Source: Klebsiella pneumoniae (GTDB lineage Bacteria; Pseudomonadota; Gammaproteobacteria; Pseudomonadales; UBA5518). Taken from it: 64,000 nt of DNA. Position 1 is the stretch's first letter. Each line of letters begins with the position of its first letter. Position numbers and translations under genes: made by a program. A model generated the notes under the pieces. That model was given only the letters and a program-made list of their open reading frames with translations, had not been told where the DNA came from and ran no database searches. This document shows, in pieces, positions 32,719-41,753 of this stretch. The stretch covers positions 1-64,000 of the forward strand of contig CAMAXE010000021.1 in NCBI GenBank assembly GCA_945862145.1. The letters run 5' to 3'.

Positions 32719-35082
32719 ATGAGCCAGCCAAAACACGCCTCCGGCATGGGCGCCTCGCAGGCGCGCAAGGAAGACTACCGTTTCATCACCGGACAGGGGC
32801 GCTACACCGACGACCTCCGCCTGCCCGACCAGGCGCATGCGGTTTTCGTGCGCTCGCCGCACGCCCATGCGCGCATTCTCGCGGTCGATGTGTCCGCTGC
32901 TCTCGAGGCACCCGGGGTGATCGGCGTGCTGACCGGCGCTGACTACGCGGCCGAGGGCCTGAACCCGATGCCGAGCGCCTGGGATACCCGCTCCAAGGAC
33001 GGCACGCCGGCCCGCGTTGGCCAGCGTCCGGCACTGGTGAGCGACAAGGCCTGCTACGCGGGCGATCACATCGCGGTGGTGGTGGCTGAGACCCGCGAGC
33101 AGGCCAAGGATGCCGCCGAACTGGTGCAGGTCGATTACGAGCCGCTCGCTGCCGTGACCACGCCGCGCGCGGCCCTCGATGCCGCCGCGCCGCAGATCCA
33201 TCCGGTGGCCCCCGGCAACTGTGCCTTCGATTGGGAAGCCGGCGATCGCGCGGCGGTGGATGCCGCCTTCGCGCGCGCCACCCACCGCGTGTCGCTCGAT
33301 CTGCTGAACAGCCGGCTCATACCGAATGCGATGGAGCCGCGCGCCGCCAACGCCGTTCATGACGCCGGCAAGGGCGAGTTCACGCTACATCTCACCACGC
33401 AGAATCCGCACGGCAAGCGGACGCTGCTCTCGGCTGCTATCGGCCTCGCGCCGGACACGCGTATCCGCGTGCTCTCGGGCGATGTGGGTGGTGGCTTCGG
33501 CTCCAAGGCGATGCTCTACCCGGAGGAGATCATCTGCATGATGGCCGCGCGGCGTTTCGGGCGGCCCGTGAAGTGGACAGCCGAGCGCAGCGAGTCCTTT
33601 CTGGGCGATGCGCACGGACGCGATCACGACACCCGCGTTGAACTCGCGCTGGATGCCGACTACAAGTTTCTGGCGCTGCGCATCAACACCATCGCCAATC
33701 TGGGCGGTTACCTCTCCACTTTCGGCGCGCTGGTACCCACCGTGATGTACGCGCTGATCGCGCCCGGGCAGTACGTAGTGCCGGCCGCCTACGCAGAGGT
33801 GCGCGGCGTCTATACCAACACCGCCCCGGTTGATGCCTATCGCGGTGCGGGTCGTCCCGAGGCCTGCTACGTGATCGAGCGCGTGGTCGAACACGCCGCG
33901 CGCACGCTGGGCATCGATCCGGCCGAGCTCCGGCGGCGCAATTTCGTGCGTGAATTCCCGCATCATTCGGCCTTCGGGCTGGAGTACGACACGGGCGATT
34001 TCGTCGGCCTGCTAGACAAGGCTCTGGAGATGAGCGACTACGCCAACTTCCCCGCCCGGCGCGCTGCCAGCGAGGCGCGCGGCCTGAAACGCGGCATCGG
34101 TTTCTCCTCGTACATCGAGATTGCCGGTTTCGGTCCCTCGCGCATCCTCGCCAAGCTCGGTGCCCCGGGCGGCGTCTGGGAGTCCGCCGAAATCCGCGTG
34201 AACGGCTCGGGTTCGGTCGAGGTGATCACCGGCTGCCACTCGCACGGCCAGAGTCACGAGACCACCTACGCACAGCTCGTCTGCGAGCGGCTGGGTGTGG
34301 CTTTCGATCAGGTCGAGATCCTGCACGGCGACACCAATCGCGGACCCGCGGGCTCCGGCACCTCGGGCTCGCGCTCCTCGGTGGGCATGTCGGCGATAGA
34401 CGGCGCCTGCAGCAAGATCGTCGCCAAGGGCCGGCTGATCGCCTCCTACGTGATGGGTGTGGAGGAGTCGGCGGTCAGTTTCGCCGATGGCAGGTTCACG
34501 GCAGCGGGCGCGAAACCGCTCTCGCTCGGCGAGGTGGCAGTTGCCTCCTACGCGGCAAGTAGTTTCCCCAACGGCAGCCTCGAGCCCGGCCTGCACGCGG
34601 TCCACTTTTTCGATCCGCCCAACTTCACCTATCCCGGCGGCTGCTATGTTTGCGAGGTCGAGATCGACCCCGAGACCGGCACCACCACCATCGTCGATTT
34701 CGTCGCTGTCGATGACTTCGGCTGCGTGGCCAACCCGATGGTCGTGCACGGCCAAGTCCAGGGCGGCGTGACGCAGGGCATCGGTCAGGCGCTGCACGAA
34801 CACTGCGCCTATGATCCGGATTCGGGCCAGCTGTTGAGCGGCTCCTACATGGACTACGGCATGCCGCGCGCCGATGACCTGCCGCGCTTCCGCATCGCGC
34901 TGTTAGAGACGCCGTGCCCGGGTAATCCGGTGGGCATGAAGGGCTGCGGCGAGGCGGGCGCCATCGGTGCCACACCCGCGGTGATCAACGCCATTACCGG
35001 TGCGCTGGGCATCACCGACATCCGGATGCCGGCCACGCCAGAGCGCGTGTGGCTGGCCGCCAACCCGCAACAACCGAGCTGA
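32719..35082 (+). CDS. coxL: Molybdenum hydroxylase large subunit, form II CoxL-like
   Basis: This 787-residue molybdopterin subunit has QNPHGKRTLLSAAIG, the substrate loop GGGFGSKAMLYPEE, and the active-site loop AYRGAGR at residues 373-379 (33835-33855). Form I CO dehydrogenases carry AYxCSFR there; AYRGAGR marks form II, whose CO oxidation is disputed and which may hydroxylate other small molecules. The catalytic Glu is in GCGEAGAIGATPAV near the C-terminus. The gene order S-L-M is also that of form II. The true substrate is unknown; a ring-nitrogen or aldehyde compound would fit the catabolic surroundings. Confidence 0.9.
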   Translation: MSQPKHASGMGASQARKEDYRFITGQGRYTDDLRLPDQAHAVFVRSPHAHARILAVDVSAALEAPGVIGVLTGADYAAEGLNPMPSAWDTRSKDGTPARVGQRPALVSDKACYAGDHIAVVVAETREQAKDAAELVQVDYEPLAAVTTPRAALDAAAPQIHPVAPGNCAFDWEAGDRAAVDAAFARATHRVSLDLLNSRLIPNAMEPRAANAVHDAGKGEFTLHLTTQNPHGKRTLLSAAIGLAPDTRIRVLSGDVGGGFGSKAMLYPEEIICMMAARRFGRPVKWTAERSESFLGDAHGRDHDTRVELALDADYKFLALRINTIANLGGYLSTFGALVPTVMYALIAPGQYVVPAAYAEVRGVYTNTAPVDAYRGAGRPEACYVIERVVEHAARTLGIDPAELRRRNFVREFPHHSAFGLEYDTGDFVGLLDKALEMSDYANFPARRAASEARGLKRGIGFSSYIEIAGFGPSRILAKLGAPGGVWESAEIRVNGSGSVEVITGCHSHGQSHETTYAQLVCERLGVAFDQVEILHGDTNRGPAGSGTSGSRSSVGMSAIDGACSKIVAKGRLIASYVMGVEESAVSFADGRFTAAGAKPLSLGEVAVASYAASSFPNGSLEPGLHAVHFFDPPNFTYPGGCYVCEVEIDPETGTTTIVDFVAVDDFGCVANPMVVHGQVQGGVTQGIGQALHEHCAYDPDSGQLLSGSYMDYGMPRADDLPRFRIALLETPCPGNPVGMKGCGEAGAIGATPAVINAITGALGITDIRMPATPERVWLAANPQQPS

Positions 35083-35094
35083 GGAGGCGCCACC

Positions 35095-35892
35095 ATGTAC
35101 CCCTTCGATTACCGCAGGGCCACGACCGTGGCAGAGGCCGTCGCGCAGCTGCGCGCCGATGACAGCGCCAAGCTCCTCGCCGGAGGCCAATCGCTGCTGG
35201 CTGCCATGAAGCAGCGTCTCGCGATGCACTCGGCGCTGATCGACATCGGCCGCTTGCCCGAACTGAAAGGCATTCGCCGCGAGGGCGACCGGCTGGTGGT
35301 GGGCGCCGGCGAGAAGCACGCCGATGTGGCTGCCTCCGCGCTGGTCGCCGAGACGATCCCCGCGCTTGCCACGCTGGCAGGCCTGATCGGTGATCCGCTG
35401 GTGCGCCACATGGGCTCGCTGGGGGGAGCACTCGCCAACAACGACCCCTCCGCCGATTACCCGTCTGCCGCACTGGCGCTGGATGCGCAGATCATCACGT
35501 CAGAGCGCAGCATCACCGCCGACGATTTCTTCCGCGGCATGTTCGAGACGGCGCTGGGCGCGAGCGAGATCATCACAGCGGTGTCTTTTGCCATCCCGCA
35601 GCGCGCCGCCTACATCAAGTTTCCCAACCCCGCCTCGCGCTATGCCATGGCCGGCGCCTTCGTGGCGCGGCATGCGGGTGGTGTGCGCGTGGCCATCACG
35701 GGTGCGGGTTCCTGCGTGTTCCGAGCACGTGATTTCGAGGCCGCACTGGCGCGGGATTTCCGCCCCGAGGCCATCGCCGGCATCGCGCTGGACGACAGCC
35801 ACATGATCGCCGACATGCACGGCTCCGCTGCCTATCGAGCCCACCTCGCGGGCGTAGTGGCGCGGCGGGCCGTTGCCGCCTGCATGGGCTGA
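35095..35892 (+). CDS. coxM: Molybdenum hydroxylase FAD subunit
   Basis: This 265-residue FAD-binding medium subunit has the two flavin motifs AGGQSLLAAMKQR near residue 29 and MGSLGGALANNDPSADYP near 104, and the C-terminal CO_deh_flav_C region. It is a little shorter than the usual 280-290 residues. GAGGAGG overlapping the coxL stop serves as ribosome site. It takes electrons from CoxS and delivers them to the respiratory chain. The next gene follows 25 bases on, on the same strand. Confidence 0.92.
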   Translation: MYPFDYRRATTVAEAVAQLRADDSAKLLAGGQSLLAAMKQRLAMHSALIDIGRLPELKGIRREGDRLVVGAGEKHADVAASALVAETIPALATLAGLIGDPLVRHMGSLGGALANNDPSADYPSAALALDAQIITSERSITADDFFRGMFETALGASEIITAVSFAIPQRAAYIKFPNPASRYAMAGAFVARHAGGVRVAITGAGSCVFRARDFEAALARDFRPEAIAGIALDDSHMIADMHGSAAYRAHLAGVVARRAVAACMG

Positions 35893-35917
35893 ACGCACAC
35901 CACCCCGGGAGTCCCGC

Positions 35918-37039
35918 ATGTCCACCGAGCAGTTGCCGTCTACCAATCCGATGCTTGCCAGCCGCAACCGGCTGAAGCTTGGCGTCTTCGGCGTCAACGT
36001 GAGCGGCGGCTGCTCGATGAGCGATGTGCCAGGCACCATCGCGGTGGAGTGGGCCGAGTCGGTGCGCATCGCGCAGGCGGCCGAGGATGCCGGCATCGAG
36101 GGCATCGTGCCGGTGGCCCGCTGGAAGGGCATGGGCGGCAAGGTGAACTTCAACCACCGCAACTTCGACCCCTTCACCTGGGCCGCCGGACTCGCGGCGG
36201 TGACGAAACGCATCGCGCTGTTCTCGACCTTCCACGTGCCCACGGTGCACCCGGTTCGCGCCGCCAAGGAAGTCGCCACGATTGACCACATCTCGGGCGG
36301 GCGTTTCTGCCTCAACCTGGTGGCGGGCTGGAACGAGAAGGAGATCGCCCTGTTCGGTGCCGCGCAGCGCGGTCACGATGACCGCTACGCCGTGGCTGAG
36401 GACTGGCTCACGCTCTGCAAGGAACTGTGGACCCGCGAGGGCGAGTTCGATTACGACGGCCCGTTTTTCAAGGTGCCGGGCGCCTACTCGGAACCCAAGC
36501 CCCTGCAGCGCCCGGGCCCGGTGCTGATGAGCGCCGGCAACAGCCCGCGTGGCCAGCATTTCGCGGCCCGCCACACGGATCTCAACTTCGTGGTGGCGCG
36601 CGATATGGAGGGCGCGGGTCGTGCCGCCGCGCAGGTGAAGCGTATCGCCCGCGAAGACTATGGCCGCGACATCCAGGTTTTCGGGCAGTGCTACATCGTC
36701 TGCCGCGACACCGAGAAAGAAGCCCGCGAGTTCGCCGACTATTACGTGAACCAGCGCGGCGACTGGGAGGGCGTGCGCAACCTCCTCGATGTGCTGATAC
36801 CGAACTCGAAGAGCGCGCTCGGTTCGGACTGGGAAGCCATGGCCGCCAACATGATCGCCGGCTACGGCGCGCTGCCGCTGATCGGCACGCCCGAGCAGAT
36901 CGTCGACGGCCTGCTGGCTTTCTCGAAAGCGGGCTTGGACGGCACCACCTTGAGCTGGGTCGATTACGAGGCAGGTATCGCGCAGTTCAAGGAGCGCATC
37001 CTGCCTTTGATGGTGCAGGCGGGGCTGCGCGAGGGCTGA
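35918..37039 (+). CDS. Luciferase-like (LLM) flavin-dependent monooxygenase
   Basis: This is a 373-residue LLM-class TIM barrel, with LKLGVFGVNVSGG, MGGKVNFNHRNFDPFTWAAG, FSTFHVPTVHPVRAAKE, ISGGRFCLNLVAGWNEKE and PVLMSAGNSPRGQHFAA. It most resembles the RutA/SfnG group, FMN-dependent monooxygenases for pyrimidines, dimethyl sulfone or related small molecules. CGGGAG precedes the ATG at 35918 by 6 bases. It follows the coxGSLM genes closely and could act on the same compound. No flavin reductase is near. It is convergent with another LLM gene, with only 4 bases between stops. Confidence 0.87.
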   Translation: MSTEQLPSTNPMLASRNRLKLGVFGVNVSGGCSMSDVPGTIAVEWAESVRIAQAAEDAGIEGIVPVARWKGMGGKVNFNHRNFDPFTWAAGLAAVTKRIALFSTFHVPTVHPVRAAKEVATIDHISGGRFCLNLVAGWNEKEIALFGAAQRGHDDRYAVAEDWLTLCKELWTREGEFDYDGPFFKVPGAYSEPKPLQRPGPVLMSAGNSPRGQHFAARHTDLNFVVARDMEGAGRAAAQVKRIAREDYGRDIQVFGQCYIVCRDTEKEAREFADYYVNQRGDWEGVRNLLDVLIPNSKSALGSDWEAMAANMIAGYGALPLIGTPEQIVDGLLAFSKAGLDGTTLSWVDYEAGIAQFKERILPLMVQAGLREG

Positions 37040-37043
37040 GGGC

Positions 37044-37883
37044 TCAGCCCACCCGCGCCGCGATCTCCGCCAGCGGCTTCAGTATTTCGGGGCTGTGCGG
37101 CGGCGGCAGGTAGAAGAGCATCAGGCCCAGACCCTCGTCGCGGAAGCGGCGGCAGTTTTCTTCCAGCGTTTTCAGGTCATGCAGATCCACCGGCTGGTGG
37201 ATCGAGGTCATGATCTCATCGGGGTTGCGACCCTGCTCGCGGCAGATGCGGTGCAGCACAGCGCGCTTGGCCACGAAACCCTCGACGTCATAGGCGGCGT
37301 AGTTCCAGTGCTGCGCCCAGCGCGCCACGAGTGGAAGCGTCCGCTTTTCGCCGTTGCCACCGATGCAGATCGGCGGATGCGGCCGCTGCAGCGGTGGCGG
37401 ATTGCAGCGCGCGTCACGCAGGTTGTAGACCTTGCCGCTGAAGTTGCTCACCTCGTTGGCGAGGAGGCCGTGGATCACCTCGCAGGCTTCCTCAAAGCGA
37501 TCGAAGCGCTCGGTAAGCGAGCCGAGTTCGATACCGTAGGCATCGCACTCCTGTTGGCTCCACCCCGCGCCAAGCCCCAGTTCCAGCCTGCCGTTACTCA
37601 CGATATCGAGCGTGGCGGCCATATTCGCGAGTACGGCGGGGTGGCGGTAGAGCGTGCCGGTGACCATGCAGCCGAGGCGGATCCGTTGCGTGGCCTGGGC
37701 GAGTGCGGTGAGCGTGATCCAGCCCTCCAGGCAAGGGCCGTTCGTGTCGGGCACGTTGATCGGGTAGAAATGATCGAAGGTCCAGGCCGAGTGGAACTCG
37801 GTGATGCGATCTGCGGCCTGCCACACGGCGAGCATATCGGCCCAGGTGGTGCACTGGGGCGAGGTCTTTATGGCGTAGAGCAT
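37044..37883 (-). CDS. Luciferase-like (LLM) oxidoreductase, F420-type subgroup
   Basis: This 279-residue LLM protein has the motifs WTFDHFYPI, RIRLGCMVTGTLYRHPAVLANMAATLD, GRLELGLGAGWSQQE and HPPICIGGNGEKRTLPLVA. These belong to the smaller subgroup often annotated F420-dependent, though FMN use is equally likely in a proteobacterium. It is the last gene of the minus-strand operon beginning at 44333. With the epoxide-hydrolase-like gene 58 bases upstream it could form an epoxidase/hydrolase pair as in limonene breakdown, where the monooxygenase LimB is of this superfamily. The pairing is inferred. Confidence 0.85.
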   Translation of the reverse strand: MLYAIKTSPQCTTWADMLAVWQAADRITEFHSAWTFDHFYPINVPDTNGPCLEGWITLTALAQATQRIRLGCMVTGTLYRHPAVLANMAATLDIVSNGRLELGLGAGWSQQECDAYGIELGSLTERFDRFEEACEVIHGLLANEVSNFSGKVYNLRDARCNPPPLQRPHPPICIGGNGEKRTLPLVARWAQHWNYAAYDVEGFVAKRAVLHRICREQGRNPDEIMTSIHQPVDLHDLKTLEENCRRFRDEGLGLMLFYLPPPHSPEILKPLAEIAARVG

Positions 37884-37941
37884 TGTCGCTGTCCTCTGTA
37901 CTGCGGGGCTCCGGTTTTTCCGGCCGCCCGTCGTGTGTCGT

Positions 37942-38298
37942 TCACTGTGCCTGGTAGCTCGCCAGATCGAAATAATCGCGCCAGGCGCGGATCAGTCCGT
38001 TCTCGATTTCGAACGCGCCCATGACCGGCAGATTGACGGGTCGGCCCGCGATCGTAAAGCGGTCGACGCGCTCGGTGAGCACGGTGTTGCCGTTGGCGGC
38101 GATATTCGTCATCTCCCAGTCGATGCTGTCGAACACCCAGCGCGAGCGCAGGTAGGCGCTCACGGCGGCCTTGCCCGCGAGCGGCTCCATGGGCACGTTG
38201 TGGTAGCGGATGTCCTCGTGCAGGAAGCCGAGGATGGCCTCGAGATCCATGCGGTTCCACGCCGCCACGAAGGCCTCGACGACCTGCACGGGATTCAT
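37942..38298 (-). CDS. Limonene-1,2-epoxide-hydrolase-like protein
   Basis: This 118-residue NTF2-fold protein appears to keep the full active site of limonene-1,2-epoxide hydrolase. Tyr32 and Asn34 (RYHN), Arg77 and Asp79 (ERVDR), and Asp108 (WRDYFD) match the spacing of Tyr53, Asn55, Arg99, Asp101 and Asp132 of the Rhodococcus enzyme. It is shorter than that enzyme (about 149). The ATG at 38298 begins at MNPVQVVEAFVAAWN, the family start. Epoxide opening is therefore a reasonable prediction, but many NTF2 proteins carry this annotation without proof. It sits between an SDR and an LLM gene in one operon. Confidence 0.8.
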   Translation of the reverse strand: MNPVQVVEAFVAAWNRMDLEAILGFLHEDIRYHNVPMEPLAGKAAVSAYLRSRWVFDSIDWEMTNIAANGNTVLTERVDRFTIAGRPVNLPVMGAFEIENGLIRAWRDYFDLASYQAQ

Positions 38299-38309
38299 GC
38301 GGCGCGCCG

Positions 38310-39071
38310 TCAAAACGGTGTGGTGCCAAGGCCAAGGCCGCCGTCGACGTCGAGTTGCGCCCCGGTCGTCCACTCGGCCCGGATCAGGTACTCGATGCCT
38401 TCGGCGATTTCTTCTTCGGTGCCGATGCGCCCCAGCGGATGCAGCGGCGCCATTGACTGCAGGCGCTGCAGGGCCGCTGCGTCATCGGCGAGTCCGGCAC
38501 GCTGGTTGATCTCGGTGAACACGGCGCCCGGCGCCACGCAGTTTACGCGCACGCCGCGCGGTCCGAGTTCGGCCGCGAGCACGCGCGTCAGCGTTTCGAC
38601 CGCGCCCTTGGTGGCCGCATAGGGCGATGCGCCCGGAAACGCCCGTCGGTTGTGTACCGAGCCGATAAAGATCACCGCACCGCGTCGCGCCGAGAGGTGC
38701 TCCGCCGCGAGCCCGGTCATCATCATCGCGGCCACCACATTGGTGTGAAAGAGTTCGAGCAGGCGTTGCTCGTCGAGTGCGTCGATGGTGCCGCGGTACA
38801 TGTTCCCGGCGTTGTTGATCAGTGCGTCCAACCCGCCACCGTGTGCCACGGCCGCATCGACCAGACGTGCGCGGTCCGGCGCGCTGGTGATGTCGGCACG
38901 CACTGCGAGACAGGCCTCGCCGATGCTTGCCGCGACGGCGTTAACTTTTTCCTCGCGCCGGCCGCAGATGGTCACGCGCGCGCCGAGGGCTGCGTAGCGC
39001 CGTGCCATGCCGGCGCCGAGCCCCGAGCCGCCGCCGGTGATCAGGATGGACATGCCGCGGATATCTTTCAT
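38310..39071 (-). CDS. Short-chain dehydrogenase/reductase
   Basis: This 253-residue classical SDR has the cofactor loop ILITGGGSGLGAGMARR, NNAGN, and the catalytic Ser in FIGSVHNRR with Tyr and Lys in SPYAATKGA. It also has PGAVFTEI and a normal C-terminus (QLDVDGGLGLG). It probably oxidises a diol or alcohol with NAD(P). Its start overlaps the ThuA-like stop by 4 bases, and the epoxide-hydrolase-like gene follows 11 bases on, so the three are co-translated. Confidence 0.9.
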   Translation of the reverse strand: MKDIRGMSILITGGGSGLGAGMARRYAALGARVTICGRREEKVNAVAASIGEACLAVRADITSAPDRARLVDAAVAHGGGLDALINNAGNMYRGTIDALDEQRLLELFHTNVVAAMMMTGLAAEHLSARRGAVIFIGSVHNRRAFPGASPYAATKGAVETLTRVLAAELGPRGVRVNCVAPGAVFTEINQRAGLADDAAALQRLQSMAPLHPLGRIGTEEEIAEGIEYLIRAEWTTGAQLDVDGGLGLGTTPF

Positions 39072-39772
39072 GGGGAACTGGTTCCGGTGGGGGCGAGCAG
39101 CCAGAGCGCTGCCTGCTGCAGGAGGCGCCGGTGGGTGGGTTCTTGCAGCGACGAGGCAGTGTGCCCCAGCGCGTCATAGACCACCCGGCCCGTGCCGTAT
39201 TCGCGAGCCCACAGCATGGGCTGGGGCGCCGCGTCCGCGGTCATGCGGGCCGAGAGCAGGGGGTGCAGGGCGGTGGTGGCCTCGAGGTCATGGAACATTT
39301 CGTCCTCGACCTCGAAGTCCGTGATGCCGGCGCAGATCGGGTGCGCGGCATCTTCTACGTGCACCCGCAGCGGCTGTGGCTGCGGGTGGAACGACTGGCC
39401 CCAGCGCCAGCGCGCTCCGAGCACGTCGCCCCAGCCGGGCCAGTCGTCGAAGCAGATGCATGCCGTGTGCAGCCCGAGCAAAGCGCCGCCGCGGGCCACG
39501 AAGTCCTCGAGCGCGGCGCGCCCGGCCGCCGAGACGGAGATCGCGTGTTCGGCGCGGAAGGGCGTGTATTTCTCGTGATCGAGCATGCGCCAGCGCAGCG
39601 CATAGACCGTCAGCATGTCGAACGCGCCGCTGCCGAGCCGCGCGAATGCCGCCTCGACATCGGTCTCGAGTTCCGAGCGGATGCCGCGTTCGGCAAGGCT
39701 CGCGGCAAGTGCGGCGGCACCCTCGGCAAAGGGGTGATAGATGCCGCCGTGCAGGATCAGGTTCTGCGGCAT
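39068..39772 (-). CDS. ThuA-like domain protein
   Basis: This 234-residue protein has the ThuA/class-I-glutamine-amidotransferase-like fold. It has ILHGGIYHPF at the start, ARGGALLGLHTACICFDDW in the middle, and the C-terminal PMLWAREYGTGRVVYDALGHT with the conserved G-R-V-x-Y-x-x-x-G-H. ThuA proteins are linked to breakdown of keto-disaccharides such as trehalose, but their reaction is poorly defined. Two SDR genes flank it here; a second ThuA-like gene with two SDR neighbours lies at 56099. Confidence 0.83.
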   Translation of the reverse strand: MPQNLILHGGIYHPFAEGAAALAASLAERGIRSELETDVEAAFARLGSGAFDMLTVYALRWRMLDHEKYTPFRAEHAISVSAAGRAALEDFVARGGALLGLHTACICFDDWPGWGDVLGARWRWGQSFHPQPQPLRVHVEDAAHPICAGITDFEVEDEMFHDLEATTALHPLLSARMTADAAPQPMLWAREYGTGRVVYDALGHTASSLQEPTHRRLLQQAALWLLAPTGTSSP

Positions 39773-39776
39773 GGGC

Positions 39777-40517
39777 TCAGACGCGCGGCAGGTTGGCGAT
39801 CACGGAGTTGATCACGCCGCCGTCGATCGCGATGTTCTGACCGGTGATGTAACCGGCGGCATCCGAGGCCAGCCAGAGGATCGCCTCGGCCACGTCCTCG
39901 CAGGTGCCAAGGCGCTTCAGCGGTACCGCGCCGCCGCGGATGCGTCGTACCTCGGGGTTGGCGTAGATCGGGGTCGACATGCCGCCGTCGATGAAGCCCG
40001 GTGCCACGCAGTTCACGCGGATGCCGTACTGCGCCCACTCGATCGACATCTGCTCGGTGAGACGGATCACGCCGGCCTTGGACGCCGGGTAGGAGCCGAT
40101 GCCGGTGCCGGGGTTGATGGCGTTGATCGAGGCGAGGTTCACGATGCTGCCGCCGCCGTGCTCGCGCATGCGCAGTGCCGCCGCGCGCGCCACGATAAAG
40201 GTGCCGGTCAGGTTGATGTCCAGCGCGAGCTTCCAGTCTTCCAGGGTGTGATCCATCAGCGAGGCAAAGCGCACGATGCCGGCATTGTTCACCACCACGC
40301 TCGGCGCTTCGCCGAACTGGTCGAGTGCTGCCTCGACCGCGTCGGGGTCGCGCACATCGCCACAGAGCGCGACAGCGTTGGGCAGGGATTGCGCCACGCG
40401 CGCAGCGCCCTCGGCATTCACGTCCATTACGCCAACCCGGTAGCCGCGTGAGGCGGCCATGCGGGCAACGCTCTCGCCGATGCCCGTGGCAGCGCCGGTA
40501 ACCAGTGCGGATTTCAT
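39777..40517 (-). CDS. Short-chain dehydrogenase/reductase (FabG-like)
   Basis: This 246-residue classical SDR has ALVTGAATGIGESVARM, VVNNAGI, NLASINAIN, SYPASKAGV (Tyr and Lys), VAPGFIDGG and the terminal INSVIANLPRV. All catalytic residues are present. It lies 4 bases upstream of the ThuA-like gene and about 30 bases after the first P450, within the minus-strand operon. It is predicted to oxidise an alcohol produced by the P450s; the substrate is unknown. Confidence 0.9.
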   Translation of the reverse strand: MKSALVTGAATGIGESVARMAASRGYRVGVMDVNAEGAARVAQSLPNAVALCGDVRDPDAVEAALDQFGEAPSVVVNNAGIVRFASLMDHTLEDWKLALDINLTGTFIVARAAALRMREHGGGSIVNLASINAINPGTGIGSYPASKAGVIRLTEQMSIEWAQYGIRVNCVAPGFIDGGMSTPIYANPEVRRIRGGAVPLKRLGTCEDVAEAILWLASDAAGYITGQNIAIDGGVINSVIANLPRV

Positions 40518-40547
40518 GATGGGTCCTTGTGTGACGTTGAGAACGGA

Positions 40548-41753
40548 TCAGCGTGGATCGAGCAGCACCGGGTAGCGTCCCCAGTTGGGACGCTGGGTGC
40601 TGGTGTCGGGAAGCGGCGGGTTCGCGGGGTCGCGGCGCGCACCATGACGCAGCAGTGATTCGACGAACAGCATCACGATGCCGTACTGGTGGTCATCGGC
40701 ACGGGTGTCTGCGCGTGGCACCACGCCGCCGTCCAGATCGCGCCCCATGCAGGCGTGCATGCCGAAACCGAAGGTGAGGCCGAAGGGCCATACGCCGGCG
40801 GGAATGCTGCGATAGGGGTTGAATTCTCCGGCGTCGGGGCCGAAAACCGCGCTCTCGCGATTGGCGGCGTGGATGTCGGCGATGACGTCATCGCCGGCGT
40901 CTACCGCGGTTTGCGTGCCGATCTGCGTGGGGCATCCGGCGCGCCGGCGTGCCACCGGGCTTGCCGGGTGCAGGCGCAGGCTCTCGTGCACAAAACGCTG
41001 CAGCAGCAGGCGATCCTCGAGCAGTTGCGCACGGCTGCCGGGGTGGGCCTCGCACCAGTCGAGGATGTGGTGCATCGCATGGACGGTGGAGTTGGCGGTG
41101 CTGTGGGCGCCGGCCTGCATATAGAACGCGATTTCCCGCTGGAGTATCTCGGGGCTGAGCTCCAGTTCGGCGTAGCTGCGCAGGAGCACGGTGAGCACGT
41201 CGCGCGGGAGTTCGTCCTCGGGGATCTCGCCGGCGGCGAAACGCGCCAGCGCGGCCTCGCGGCGCGCCTTCGAGGGAGCGAGGAAGCGCGCGTCGAACTC
41301 CTCCAGCGCTGCGCCCGCTGCGGCGATGACCTCGGCGTGATCCCGCTTGGAGTGAAACAGCGTGGCCGCCTCACTGAATCGCTTGACGCAGTGCAGCAGG
41401 GCCGCGGTTTCGCCGGGTGATTGCTCGGGGCGGTCGATGCCGGCGAAATCCGCCGTGAGGTTCAGCGTCACGCGGTAGCCGCAATCGATCAGGTCGGCCC
41501 CGCCCTGCGCGAGGAAGGGTTCGAGGGTGCGTGAGAGTGTCGCGGGAAATACGTCGCGCTCGTAGTAGCGGAAGTAACCTCGCCCGAAGACTTTGAACGA
41601 GGCCGTGCGGCGGCGGTGGTGCTCGGCGCCGTGCAGGGTGAGCAGCACATCATCCATGATGATGGCGCCCGCCGTGTACATCGACTGCTCGAGGTCGGTG
41701 TTGCGCAGCGCGTCCTGCACGCCGCGGAAGCTCTGGAACAGGTGCTCGCTCAT
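40548..41753 (-). CDS. Cytochrome P450 with atypical I-helix, copy A
   Basis: This 401-residue soluble P450 has ExxR in ESLRLHPASPV and the heme loop FGFGMHACMGRDL with the Cys thiolate. In the I-helix the sequence is AGAHST (41098-41115): the acid of the usual acid-alcohol pair that delivers protons for oxygen cleavage is replaced by His. The ATG overlaps the stop of P450 copy B (ATGA); longer upstream frames are out-of-frame reads of that gene. It probably hydroxylates the compound handled by this operon. The [2Fe-2S] ferredoxin at 46348 is a candidate electron donor. Confidence 0.9.
   Translation of the reverse strand: MSEHLFQSFRGVQDALRNTDLEQSMYTAGAIIMDDVLLTLHGAEHHRRRTASFKVFGRGYFRYYERDVFPATLSRTLEPFLAQGGADLIDCGYRVTLNLTADFAGIDRPEQSPGETAALLHCVKRFSEAATLFHSKRDHAEVIAAAGAALEEFDARFLAPSKARREAALARFAAGEIPEDELPRDVLTVLLRSYAELELSPEILQREIAFYMQAGAHSTANSTVHAMHHILDWCEAHPGSRAQLLEDRLLLQRFVHESLRLHPASPVARRRAGCPTQIGTQTAVDAGDDVIADIHAANRESAVFGPDAGEFNPYRSIPAGVWPFGLTFGFGMHACMGRDLDGGVVPRADTRADDHQYGIVMLFVESLLRHGARRDPANPPLPDTSTQRPNWGRYPVLLDPR

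Noticed and set aside
32719-35082. True (form I) carbon monoxide dehydrogenase
   Set aside because: The active-site loop is AYRGAGR rather than AYxCSFR and the gene order is S-L-M, so form II is the supported call.
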